32,993 bases of DNA from Bacteroidota bacterium. GTDB taxonomy: Bacteria > Bacteroidota > Bacteroidia > Chitinophagales > Chitinophagaceae. A program made the translations under genes and the position numbers. Numbering within the stretch: position 1 is the stretch's first letter; each line of letters begins with the position of its first letter. This document shows, in pieces, positions 16,356 through 24,787 of the stretch. Where the stretch lies: positions 1 through 32,993 of the forward strand of contig JABDGW010000035.1 of NCBI GenBank assembly GCA_013285855.1, read 5' to 3'. The notes under the pieces were generated by a model, which was given only the letters and a program-made list of their open reading frames with translations, did not search any database and was not told where the DNA came from.

Positions 16356-17834
16356 ATGCACGATTCCAATCATACAGATGAATTCGAAGAATATCTCCAG
16401 CAGCATGTAAGCGAGCACAGGATGTATCCATCAGATCGTGTATGGAAAAATATACGCGGTGAGATTCATGCACCTAAAAAATGGCCGGCGCTTTCTGTGT
16501 TTACTGTTTTAATAATTTCAGCTTTGGTTGTTGGCACTATACTTAATAAGCCTGTACCAGATTCTGTAACGCCAAACTTTGTTTATTCTTTACAAAGCCC
16601 GGCAAACATTACACCATCAAAAATAAATGATGAAGTAAAAAGTAATGAACCAGCAGTTGATAATAGTTATGCAATTGACCAGTTAACCTCACGTACCATA
16701 ATAGCAGCGGTTGAAAAAATTAAAATTGATGAAGCTGTTGCCTTGCAGCTATCTAATACAAATGTTATTTCAAATGTTGCCGGTTCATCTATGGATTATT
16801 CTCAAAATGTATCTGGCATAGCCGATGTATCTTCATTAAAAAATAGCACAAACAACAATATAAATACATTAATTGCAGTACCAGATAATGCCTCGTCATC
16901 ATTTAGAAATATTGATAATTATTTGTTTGATATAACATCAAGATTAAGAAGCATTTTAAATACAGAACCTGTTCACTATTCAAAAGGCGGTGTTGCATTC
17001 TTTTCGCCAAGAAATAGTGATTTTAATTATGTTGATTTTAATTTGAACGTTCCGCCTGAACATAAAGATTTATTACCCTCTTTAGACCAGCTTGGAAAAA
17101 ATTCATCGCGTTTTGATTTTAGATTCTATATAGCGCCTTCTATAAGTTATCGCAGGCTTAATGAGAAAAACAAGCCTGTAAATGACAATAAAAATTCTGG
17201 TGCTGCATTAGAATCTGATTATAGTATTGATCCTTCAAAAGCAATAAACCAAAGCCCGGCTTTAGGTTATGAAACAGGTTTAGCACTTGGTTATAAATTG
17301 AATAAAAGGTTTTCACTTACCGGCGGCTTCCAGTTTAATATAAGCCAGTATAAGATTGATGCTTTTTTGCATAAAGATGAAACTGCTTCCGTAACACTTA
17401 ATGAAGGTGAATATGCAAGCACTGTAAACGCAATATCAAGTTTACGAAGCACACCAGGCAATGACCCGCTTACTATTAAAAACCGTTATTATCAACTATC
17501 AATGCCACTGGGTATAGAATGGAAAGTTTTAGGCAACGGAAGATTAAGTTGGGGTGTGGGCGCTTCTGTTCAGCCAACTTATACATTCGATAAACAACCG
17601 TTAATTATTTCTTCCAATTATAAAAATTATACTGATGGATCTGCTTACGTGCGCAATTGGAATGTGAATGCAAATGCAGAAACATTTTTAGGCTACACTT
17701 CCGGAAGCTACCGCTGGCAGTTAGGCCCCCAACTGCGTTATCAAATGTTGCCTTCTCTTGTTGATAAATATCCAAACAGAGAGTATCTTTTTAATTACGG
17801 TTTAAAAATTGGCGTTGTAAAACAACTGAAATAG
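16356..17834 (+). CDS. Putative dual membrane-spanning anti-sigma protein (Dma-like): cytoplasmic N-terminus, one TM helix, periplasmic linker, C-terminal outer-membrane beta-barrel
   Basis: Residues 1-42 are short and charged, with a YPSDRVWKNI motif, and have no signal peptide. Residues 44-63 form one hydrophobic helix (SVFTVLIISALVVGTIL) after KK, giving an N-in topology. Residues 65 to about 245 are a long Ser/Asn/Val-rich, probably disordered segment. Residues about 250-492 alternate in the manner of an outer-membrane beta-barrel (FYIAPSISYRRL, GYETGLALGYKL, FSLTGGFQF) and end in a strand-like LKIGVVKQLK. This matches the dual membrane-spanning anti-sigma (Dma) proteins described in Bacteroides thetaiotaomicron, where an outer-membrane barrel is tied through the inner membrane to control of a partner ECF sigma. 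The sigma gene is 17 bp upstream. Automatic annotation would probably call this only an outer membrane beta-barrel or porin-family protein. Function is inferred from architecture and context. Confidence 0.72.
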   Translation: MHDSNHTDEFEEYLQQHVSEHRMYPSDRVWKNIRGEIHAPKKWPALSVFTVLIISALVVGTILNKPVPDSVTPNFVYSLQSPANITPSKINDEVKSNEPAVDNSYAIDQLTSRTIIAAVEKIKIDEAVALQLSNTNVISNVAGSSMDYSQNVSGIADVSSLKNSTNNNINTLIAVPDNASSSFRNIDNYLFDITSRLRSILNTEPVHYSKGGVAFFSPRNSDFNYVDFNLNVPPEHKDLLPSLDQLGKNSSRFDFRFYIAPSISYRRLNEKNKPVNDNKNSGAALESDYSIDPSKAINQSPALGYETGLALGYKLNKRFSLTGGFQFNISQYKIDAFLHKDETASVTLNEGEYASTVNAISSLRSTPGNDPLTIKNRYYQLSMPLGIEWKVLGNGRLSWGVGASVQPTYTFDKQPLIISSNYKNYTDGSAYVRNWNVNANAETFLGYTSGSYRWQLGPQLRYQMLPSLVDKYPNREYLFNYGLKIGVVKQLK

Positions 17835-17888
17835 TAATAACTGCAACACTTTATATTTTTCTTTCTCAATCAAACCTTAATACTGAAT

Positions 17889-17896
17889 TATTTTTG
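17889..17896 (+). promoter_or_regulatory. Candidate -7 promoter box of uvrC (TATTTTTG)
   Basis: TATTTTTG is a perfect TAnnTTTG match and ends five bases (CAGGC) before the uvrC ATG at 17902. As at rlmN, transcription would start almost at the start codon. No clear TTTG -33 element is visible, so this rests on the -7 match and its repeated placement. Confidence 0.38.
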
Positions 17897-17901
17897 CAGG
17901 C

Positions 17902-19734
17902 ATGACGTTAGCTGAATTCCAGGCTATTTCCGGTTCCATTCCAAATCAACCTGGCATTTATAAATATTATGATAGCTTGAATGAATTGTTGTATGTGGGA
18001 AAAGCAAAAAACATCAGGAAAAGAGTAAGCTCTTATTTTTCAAAAACTTTTACCGGGTACAAAACACATGAACTTGTTAACCGCATTCATCATATAGAAT
18101 TCACTATCGTAAATTCTGAGCAGGACGCTTTTTTACTGGAAAATTCTTTGATCAAAGAATTTCAGCCGCGTTTTAATATTAACCTGAAAGATGATAAATC
18201 ATATCCTTATATTATTATAAAAAAAGAACCTTTTCCCCGCATTTTTCTTACACGCAAAAAAATAAATGATGGCTCTGAATATCTTGGCCCATTCACATCA
18301 GCCGGAAAAGTAAGAGAGCTTATTAGTTTTATCCGCCAGTATATTCCGTTGCGCACCTGCAAGCTTAATCTTACTGAGCAAAATATAGTAAGAAAAAAAT
18401 TTAAAGTTTGCCTTGAATATCATTTGGGCAATTGCAAAGGACCATGCGAGGCTTTTCAATCTGCAGAAGATTATACAAATGGATTAATGCAGGTAAGGCA
18501 AATGCTGAAAGGAAATCTTTCACCAATAATTGCTGCTTATAAAACTTTGATGAATGAATATTCATCAAAACTTGATTTTGAAAAAGCAGAATTCACCCGA
18601 AAAAAAATCAATCATCTTGAACAATACCAGTCGCGTTCAGTTATAGTAAGCAAGCATTTGAATAATATTGATGTTTTCACAATTGTAAAAGAAGGTGATG
18701 TTGCTTTTGTAAATTATTTAATGGTTGAAAACGGAACTATTATTCAAACACACACGGTAGAATTACAAACCAACCTTGAAGAAAGTGAAGCTGACATTTT
18801 GATTTTTGCTGTTGCGCAATTAAGAGAAAGTTTTAACAGCACAGCCAAAGAAATTGTTGTTCCTTTTTTAATTGATTATCCTGAAAATGAAATAGACGTT
18901 ACGGTTCCAAAAGGCGGAGATAAATTAAAGCTTATTGAATTGTCTCAAAAAAATGTGCATCACTTTAAAGAAGAATTAAAAAGGCAAAAGATGCTGCACC
19001 TTGAACAAAGCAATGAAGCGCAGCATAAAGTTTTGCATGAGCTTCGGCAACAACTTGGCTTAAAAGAATTACCGGCTAATATTGAATGTTTTGATAACTC
19101 AAACTTCCAGGGCAGTTATCCTGTTTCTGCAATGGTTTGCTTTAAAAACAGCCTGCCAAGTAAAAAAGATTACAGGCATTTTAATGTAAAAACAGTTATC
19201 GGCATTAATGATTTTGCAACGATGAAAGAAGTTGTTTACAGAAGATATAAACGATTGATAAATGAAGAGCAACCATTACCGCAACTAATAATAATTGATG
19301 GCGGCAAAGGGCAGTTAAGTGCTGCTATGGAAAGCATAAATGAATTAAATCTTGAAGGCAAGCTTACAGTAATTGGACTTGCAAAAAATGAAGAAGAAAT
19401 ATTTTTTCCGAATGATAAAGAATCAATCAAACTTTCATGGAATAGTGAAGGACTTAATTTAATAAGAAGAATACGCGATGAAGTACATCGTTTCGGCATT
19501 ACATTCCATCGCAATAAACGCTCTAAAGGCACTTTTAAAAATGAGTTGGAAAACATACAGGGCATCGGAGAAAAAACTGCAACGCAGTTACTGCAGCAAT
19601 TTAAATCAGTAAAAAAAATTAAAGAACTTTCATTGGAAGAATTACAAATTATTATTGGAAAATCAAGGGCTGAAATGGTGGTAAACTACTTTAAAAAAAA
19701 AGGGGGCCTGGATGAAAATCCTGCCCCGTTTTAA
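17902..19734 (+). CDS. uvrC: Excinuclease ABC subunit C
   Basis: The dual-incision nuclease of nucleotide excision repair, working with UvrA and UvrB on damaged DNA. Domains in order: N-terminal GIY-YIG nuclease (about residues 15-95, GIYKYY then LLYVGKAKNI) for the 3' cut, a Cys-rich stretch (about 150-175, CLEYHLGNCKGPC), the UVR domain that contacts UvrB (about 210-245, FEKAEFTRKKINHLEQ), the RNase H-like domain for the 5' cut (about 390-530, ECFDNSNFQGSYPVS and LIIIDGGKGQLSAA), and C-terminal helix-hairpin-helix motifs (about 550-605, IQGIGEKTATQLL). Length 610 aa is usual. It starts 67 bp after the Dma-like gene and converges on gldN. Confidence 0.97.
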   Translation: MTLAEFQAISGSIPNQPGIYKYYDSLNELLYVGKAKNIRKRVSSYFSKTFTGYKTHELVNRIHHIEFTIVNSEQDAFLLENSLIKEFQPRFNINLKDDKSYPYIIIKKEPFPRIFLTRKKINDGSEYLGPFTSAGKVRELISFIRQYIPLRTCKLNLTEQNIVRKKFKVCLEYHLGNCKGPCEAFQSAEDYTNGLMQVRQMLKGNLSPIIAAYKTLMNEYSSKLDFEKAEFTRKKINHLEQYQSRSVIVSKHLNNIDVFTIVKEGDVAFVNYLMVENGTIIQTHTVELQTNLEESEADILIFAVAQLRESFNSTAKEIVVPFLIDYPENEIDVTVPKGGDKLKLIELSQKNVHHFKEELKRQKMLHLEQSNEAQHKVLHELRQQLGLKELPANIECFDNSNFQGSYPVSAMVCFKNSLPSKKDYRHFNVKTVIGINDFATMKEVVYRRYKRLINEEQPLPQLIIIDGGKGQLSAAMESINELNLEGKLTVIGLAKNEEEIFFPNDKESIKLSWNSEGLNLIRRIRDEVHRFGITFHRNKRSKGTFKNELENIQGIGEKTATQLLQQFKSVKKIKELSLEELQIIIGKSRAEMVVNYFKKKGGLDENPAPF

Positions 19735-19769
19735 AATCCAATATCCTATGAAAAACCATTACAAATGTA

Positions 19770-19799
19770 TGCAACAACTTTAGTTATTGCAAGTTTTTT
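19770..19799 (+). terminator. Probable terminator of uvrC, possibly shared with gldN
   Basis: A hairpin with arms TGCAACAAC (19770-19778) and GTTATTGCA (19783-19791), loop TTTA, is followed by AG and six T (19794-19799). There is one mismatch on the plus strand. On the minus strand the same position is a G-U wobble, so the stem is complete for gldN transcripts too, though with a poorer T tract. It lies in the 95-bp gap between the convergent genes. Confidence 0.5.
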
Positions 19800-19829
19800 A
19801 CAATCAATTTTTAATAATTATAACATCTA

Positions 19830-20918
19830 TTAATAACTCCAGAGAGATTGCTCGTAATTAAAAATTTTGTCTTTAATTTTTTCACCTTCCAGCAAGCGGA
19901 ATAAAGTGTTGTTTGGATATACAGTGGAAAGCGGTATATCGTAGGGATTATCTAAGGTTGATTTTACAATATAACTGCTGAACATCCGGCTTTCAAAAAG
20001 TTCTTCCCACGTCATTTGAGCACCAATGTTTTTAGGATTGTAGACTTCATATTTTGCAAGTATGGGGCGCAGGTCAGGATAATAGACCCACCAAACAGGT
20101 CTTTCACTATTGGCAACAATATCACCTGTTGAAAGCTTATAAGGTATTACGGGCGCAATGCCTATAATGCGTACGAACAGGCGGCTGCTTTCTTTATCAA
20201 ATATCCATTCTTCTTTAAGTTGAAATTTATAAATAGAATCAGGGTCTGTGGCTGTGGCACGCACCTGGTAGCCGTTTACATTTCCATCTGCGTCATATAC
20301 TTTTACAGTATCAAACCCACCACCAAAAGCGTTCATAGCGTCATCTGCAGTTATAGGCGTTGTAAATCTGTCATCATCACCGCTAAATGCTGTAACATCT
20401 CCATCTTTTATAGCTTTTAAAAGAATAGAAATAAAACGCTGCCCTCCATTATCTTCCACGGCTGCATACCTAAAACCAAGATTCATTTTTTCCCGCGCAT
20501 CTATTTCTCTCCATACTCTTACCATAAACACCGCATCATCTTCACGAATGTCTTCATAAGCAAGCGGTGTTCTGTCTTTTACAAGATTCTTTTCTACTGC
20601 CCCATCATTACGCAAGGACATTTTTGTGCTATCAAGCAAACCATTACCCGTTGCTTTAATGAAAGTTATAGGCAATGTTGTATCAACTGCTGTTGATGTA
20701 TTACCGGTATTGTTATAAGAAGAAGCATTGGGATTTCCCGTAGTATCATTTCCGTATGTGGTACTTTTCTTTTGCTGTTGTGTTGTTTGTTGGGTAGTTG
20801 TACCGCCATAAGCAGATGTCGGCCTTTTTTTCACAGGGCGCTGTTGTGCATTTACCTGCATTAAGGCATTTAATGAAAATGCTGCAGCAACAATAAATAG
20901 AAAATATTTAAAACGCAT
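19830..20918 (-). CDS. gldN: T9SS/gliding motility protein GldN
   Basis: A periplasmic component of the type IX secretion system that forms, with the GldK lipoprotein, the ring under the outer membrane and contacts the GldM shaft. A signal peptide occupies residues 1-24 (ending VNAQ). Residues 25 to about 80 are Gln/Thr/Asn/Ser-rich and low complexity (GGTTTQQTTQQQKK). The conserved GldN/PorN domain follows, recognisable by IREDDAVFMVRVWREIDAREKMN and, near the end, the PVWWVYYPDLRPILAKYEVYN region. It is the last gene of gldKLMN, only 12 bp after gldM. Length 362 aa is somewhat above usual because of the Gln/Thr-rich segment. Confidence 0.93.
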   Translation of the reverse strand: MRFKYFLFIVAAAFSLNALMQVNAQQRPVKKRPTSAYGGTTTQQTTQQQKKSTTYGNDTTGNPNASSYNNTGNTSTAVDTTLPITFIKATGNGLLDSTKMSLRNDGAVEKNLVKDRTPLAYEDIREDDAVFMVRVWREIDAREKMNLGFRYAAVEDNGGQRFISILLKAIKDGDVTAFSGDDDRFTTPITADDAMNAFGGGFDTVKVYDADGNVNGYQVRATATDPDSIYKFQLKEEWIFDKESSRLFVRIIGIAPVIPYKLSTGDIVANSERPVWWVYYPDLRPILAKYEVYNPKNIGAQMTWEELFESRMFSSYIVKSTLDNPYDIPLSTVYPNNTLFRLLEGEKIKDKIFNYEQSLWSY

Positions 20919-20930
20919 ATCAATATTTTA

Positions 20931-22460
20931 TTAGTACAAATTATAAACTATAGGCGGCAATCTTCTTGTTCCACCAGGACCAGCAGCATCAATTTCATCT
21001 AAAGTAACCGTTGTGCCTGGCTTTGCTTTTTCAATAAGGTCACGAACAGGATCAAAAGAAGCGCCTTTAACCTGCCTGAACTGTAACTGCGGGAAACCTG
21101 CACCTGTTAGTACAACAGTATAACCGGTAACAGTAAACTTCACACCTTCAAACACAAAATTTTCAAGATCTGCACGCACTCCAAATTGCCCTTTAAAATC
21201 ATTTACCTTCATACGGCCGCCCTTGTTTACACCAACTTTAGCCACAGGATCCGGAACATCTTTTACTTTGAATTCAAACGTGCTTGGCTTGCCATCAGCA
21301 ACTACAGTTACAACTGCAGGTGTGCCGGCTTTGCCTGGATGCACCGTATATTTTCCAGGAGCTGTTTTTGTAAGATTGCCATTTGTCATGTTCACAACTA
21401 CTTTTTCATCACCTACACTTCCCCCACTTACACTTATAGGATTATCTAAACCCACATAAAAAACTTTTACCGCATCAGCACTTACGCTGGCGCCGGTTGG
21501 CGAACCAACTGCATAAGTTAAAGGAAAGCTTTGTTGTGCTTGTTTGCCGGTGGATTGATCAAAATAAGAAATCACAACGTTCTTGGTGTAAGAGCCTGTA
21601 CCGCCTGCAGTCATTTTGTATTCCGCAACACCATTTGCATTGATAGGAACTGAGGCCCCATCGATAGTAACTACAGGCTTTGATTCTGCATTATAAGCAC
21701 CTATGCCAGCGGTGATAGTAAGTTCCTGACCAGGCATTAAATAATTAGAACTCTGACCAACTAAAGGCTGATAAGCATTGAACACTTTTTCTACCGCTCC
21801 CACCTGTTGATAACAATAATCAACAACCATAGCTTCACTATTTTTTACATCATTTTCAAACTTGCTTAAAATAGTTAGTGCTGCAACAGCAGGTGTCATA
21901 TAAAAATATGAAGCTGACCAATCATTTTTATTTGCTTTATTATTTGTTTTTATAACAGAAGTATCAATTGGCAAAGAAATACTAAATTGTTGCCTTACAG
22001 ATGGGTCTACTAAATTTAATAACGCTGCCTTGTAGCTTCCCAACATGTTTCTTAGCGAATCACCGGCCTTTCCAGGATCAGTCATAATTCTTGTAGGCGC
22101 CTCAAGATCATCTTCTTTATAACTACTGTCTTTAGGATTATAGTCAGCTGCGTAAATTACCCTTGTTTTAAGACCATCAATATATGTTACCATTTCAGTT
22201 GCTAATGATCGGGCTTTTAGCGCATTTGGCTCCCATTTTGCAGCCCTGTCATGTGTGCTTGCATCGTCTAGCGCTGCTTTAAATGAAGAGAATATGCTTG
22301 TATTTTTTTTATCTAACGTACTGCTTGCTGCAGTTAAACTGCTATTCACAGTTTTAAAGGCATTTAAAATTTCAGCTGATACATTTAGTGCCAGTAATGC
22401 TGTAAGCACCAGATACATCAGGTTGATCATTTTTTGCCGCGGCTCTTTAGGTAATGCCAT
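20931..22460 (-). CDS. gldM: T9SS/gliding motor shaft protein GldM
   Basis: The single-pass motor component whose transmembrane helix sits inside the GldL ring and whose long periplasmic part transmits rotation to GldK/GldN. The protein opens with the conserved MALPKEPRQKMINLMYLVLT start and has one TM helix at about residues 12-30. An alpha-helical D1 domain (about 31-220) is followed by three beta-rich Ig-like domains (about 225-509), which correspond to the D2-D4 domains of GldM/PorM structures. Length 509 aa is typical. It sits 59 bp after gldL and 12 bp before gldN on the same strand. Confidence 0.95.
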   Translation of the reverse strand: MALPKEPRQKMINLMYLVLTALLALNVSAEILNAFKTVNSSLTAASSTLDKKNTSIFSSFKAALDDASTHDRAAKWEPNALKARSLATEMVTYIDGLKTRVIYAADYNPKDSSYKEDDLEAPTRIMTDPGKAGDSLRNMLGSYKAALLNLVDPSVRQQFSISLPIDTSVIKTNNKANKNDWSASYFYMTPAVAALTILSKFENDVKNSEAMVVDYCYQQVGAVEKVFNAYQPLVGQSSNYLMPGQELTITAGIGAYNAESKPVVTIDGASVPINANGVAEYKMTAGGTGSYTKNVVISYFDQSTGKQAQQSFPLTYAVGSPTGASVSADAVKVFYVGLDNPISVSGGSVGDEKVVVNMTNGNLTKTAPGKYTVHPGKAGTPAVVTVVADGKPSTFEFKVKDVPDPVAKVGVNKGGRMKVNDFKGQFGVRADLENFVFEGVKFTVTGYTVVLTGAGFPQLQFRQVKGASFDPVRDLIEKAKPGTTVTLDEIDAAGPGGTRRLPPIVYNLY

Positions 22461-22519
22461 AATTAAATCTGTATTACTTTACGGATTATATTTTAAATGA
22501 TTTCAATAAAGTTATTCTA

Positions 22520-23308
22520 TTATGATCTGCCACCCTGCATGGCGCTGATCATGTTTCCATAAATATTATTCAGCTTACCAAGATTACTTGCAAGTGCTAT
22601 AATCTGCTCTTTAGCTTTTACGGCATCACTTGCCGTTGTATTCATGGCAGCAGATGCTTCGTTAAGCTTACCATAAAATTGGTTCAATGATTTTAAATGA
22701 TTATTGCTTTCCTGCAATTCCAATTCGTAAATAGTATTTAAAGAAGAAAGATTTTTAGTTAGAACCTGTATCTGCTCGTGAAATACTTTCGCACCTGCAG
22801 ATGCAGCGTCAGAAGAATTGTTGAATGAAGTGGCAGAAGTTGCTGCATTTGAATAAGCATCTTTTATTGCGTCGAGAGCCTGTGCTGCTTCTTTTGTTTT
22901 TTGGGTATAGTCGCCGGTAGCTTTTACTACATCACTTATTTCACTCATTTTTTCAACTGTAGTGCCAAGTTTTTGAAACCCTGCACTAAGCTTGCCCAAA
23001 TTTACCGGATTAATATCTGCGTCTTCCAGCATTTTTTCCATAGATTTTAAAGCCGGGTTGCCTTGAGGCACTGCAGCTGCTGCACCTGCAAGTTTTACCT
23101 GGTGATCATCAATTGCCGGGTAATAGAGATATAACAATCCATATACAAGAAAAACTGCGGCCTCAGTTCCCAGGCCTACCTTTAAAAATAAATCTGCTGT
23201 AGGGGTATGTAATAATTTTTGTAATGCGCCCCAGATAACAACTGCTGCTGCGATGGATACGAAAATGTCAACTACTCTGCTAACTTTTGGAGGAATTGCT
23301 GCTGCCAT
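22520..23308 (-). CDS. gldL: T9SS/gliding motor ring protein GldL
   Basis: The inner-membrane ring of the T9SS motor, powered by the proton gradient. Two transmembrane helices are visible at about residues 12-31 and 44-64, followed by a long soluble alpha-helical, coiled-coil-prone region (about 80-262). Glu49, in LGTEAAVFLVYG of the second helix, falls at the same number as the glutamate shown to matter for motor function in Flavobacterium johnsoniae GldL, so the motor is probably active. Length 262 aa is slightly above the usual ~215-250. It lies between gldK (51 bp upstream) and gldM (59 bp downstream). Confidence 0.94.
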   Translation of the reverse strand: MAAAIPPKVSRVVDIFVSIAAAVVIWGALQKLLHTPTADLFLKVGLGTEAAVFLVYGLLYLYYPAIDDHQVKLAGAAAAVPQGNPALKSMEKMLEDADINPVNLGKLSAGFQKLGTTVEKMSEISDVVKATGDYTQKTKEAAQALDAIKDAYSNAATSATSFNNSSDAASAGAKVFHEQIQVLTKNLSSLNTIYELELQESNNHLKSLNQFYGKLNEASAAMNTTASDAVKAKEQIIALASNLGKLNNIYGNMISAMQGGRS

Positions 23309-23359
23309 AATTTTAAAATTTTGATGGTTGTAAGGATATTGTTTTTAAAAATAAAAAGA

Positions 23360-24643
23360 TTATTTGTGCTTATACTGAGATGGAAGATCAATCACACAAC
23401 GAAATCCAATATAGGATTTTGTTGTATCCTGATATTCATACTGGCGGGTGCTGGTTTGTAAAAAGTAACCAACATCTTTCCAGCTTCCTCCTCTTACTAC
23501 TTTACGTTTCATACGCGGGGGATCGGTATCCAATGCATTCCATTGAATATCCGGGTTCATATCATGCTGAAAGTTATAAGCTCCTTCATAAAATAAAGAC
23601 GAAGTCCATTCTGAAACATTGCCTGCCATATTATATAAACCATAATCATTAGGCCAGTAACTATCTGCTCTTACAGTATAAAATCCGCCATCTTCAGGAT
23701 AGTTGCCTCTGCCGGGCTTAAAGTTTGCCAGCAGGCAACCTTTTTTATTTCTTAAATAATAATTACCCCAGGGAAACATTGATTGTGAACGGCCGCCTCT
23801 CGCAGCATATTCCCATTCTGCTTCAGTAGGCAAACGGAAATCGCTTTCCGGCGCCTTTTTTGTTTTTTCAAGATAAGAATTGAGGTAGCGTGTGCGCCAA
23901 TGGCAAAAAGCAACTGCCTGTTTCCAGTTTACACCAACAATAGGATATTCTCCATAAGAAGGATGCGCAAAATATCTTTTTGTCATCGGTTCATTATATG
24001 AATAAGAGAAATCCCTCATCCAGCATAATGTATCAGGATAAATTTTTTGATCATAACGATAAATAAAATCTTTTCTTGGCCTGCCTGCATTTTCACGTTT
24101 GGCTGCTTCTTTTAGATTGAATCCCTGTATATTATACACCATCATATCAGGATCAATATCCATTTTACCATACAACCTGTTGTCTGGTGCAAGGATAAGA
24201 TCGTTCAGCTTTTCTAATGTATTTCTATCGCCATATTTAATTACAGAAGCTCTTTTCCAGTCAATGGCTGTATCGCCATCTTTACCAGCTTTCATATAAC
24301 CCAAACGAATGGCGGCCAGTGAATCTCTAACATAATATACAAACTGGCGGTATTCATTATTGGTTATTTCAGTGGCATCCATCCAGAAACCACTAATTGA
24401 AACTTCTTTATTGCGGGCAGTAAAATTATAATTTACATCTTCATCACTTGGCCCCATGTGAAATGTGCCTGGCGGAACGAAAACCATACCGTATGGCCTT
24501 GCCATACCACTCTTGGAAGCCGGAGCTACACCATGCAATTGCCCGTCGCCGACAACTGATTTTGATTTTCCTGATTTATTACAACTAACTGCCATTATTA
24601 TAAAAGCAGTAAGAAATAATATTAAAAAGCTTTGGTTTCTCAT
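23360..24643 (-). CDS. gldK: T9SS/gliding lipoprotein GldK
   Basis: An outer-membrane lipoprotein that forms the periplasmic T9SS ring with GldN. A lipoprotein signal ends at Cys21 (IIMAVSCNK). Residues about 45-420 form a formylglycine-generating-enzyme/sulfatase-modifying-factor fold, shown by PGTFHMG, the FWMDATEITNNEYRQF block, RLPTEAEWEYAARGG, NMAGNVSEW, RVVRGGSWKD and IGFRCV near the end. The fold plus first place in a gldKLMN operon separates it from ordinary FGE enzymes. GldJ is a paralogue but is not usually followed by gldL. Length 427 aa is typical. It is the first gene of the operon. The 144-bp upstream gap (24644-24787) has no convincing promoter consensus. Confidence 0.94.
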   Translation of the reverse strand: MRNQSFLILFLTAFIIMAVSCNKSGKSKSVVGDGQLHGVAPASKSGMARPYGMVFVPPGTFHMGPSDEDVNYNFTARNKEVSISGFWMDATEITNNEYRQFVYYVRDSLAAIRLGYMKAGKDGDTAIDWKRASVIKYGDRNTLEKLNDLILAPDNRLYGKMDIDPDMMVYNIQGFNLKEAAKRENAGRPRKDFIYRYDQKIYPDTLCWMRDFSYSYNEPMTKRYFAHPSYGEYPIVGVNWKQAVAFCHWRTRYLNSYLEKTKKAPESDFRLPTEAEWEYAARGGRSQSMFPWGNYYLRNKKGCLLANFKPGRGNYPEDGGFYTVRADSYWPNDYGLYNMAGNVSEWTSSLFYEGAYNFQHDMNPDIQWNALDTDPPRMKRKVVRGGSWKDVGYFLQTSTRQYEYQDTTKSYIGFRCVIDLPSQYKHK

Positions 24644-24787
24644 CCGTTTCCTGTTTCTGGCAAAATTTTAAATTTATTTGTAAAGCTTTAAAGATTGAGA
24701 TATCACTTGTTAGTTTTATCCACCCCCTTCAAGCAAGAGATATGAACGCACATTATTGTGAATTATTTTGTTGAGAAGTGTTTTTTG

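Noticed and set aside
19765-19833. 22-codon open frame in the uvrC-gldN gap (starting MYATTLV)
   Set aside because: It overlaps the terminator hairpin, and there is no independent evidence for translation.
24750-24761. CACATTATTGTG inverted repeat upstream of gldK
   Set aside because: Four-base arms are expected by chance in AT-rich spacer; no promoter element positioned with it.
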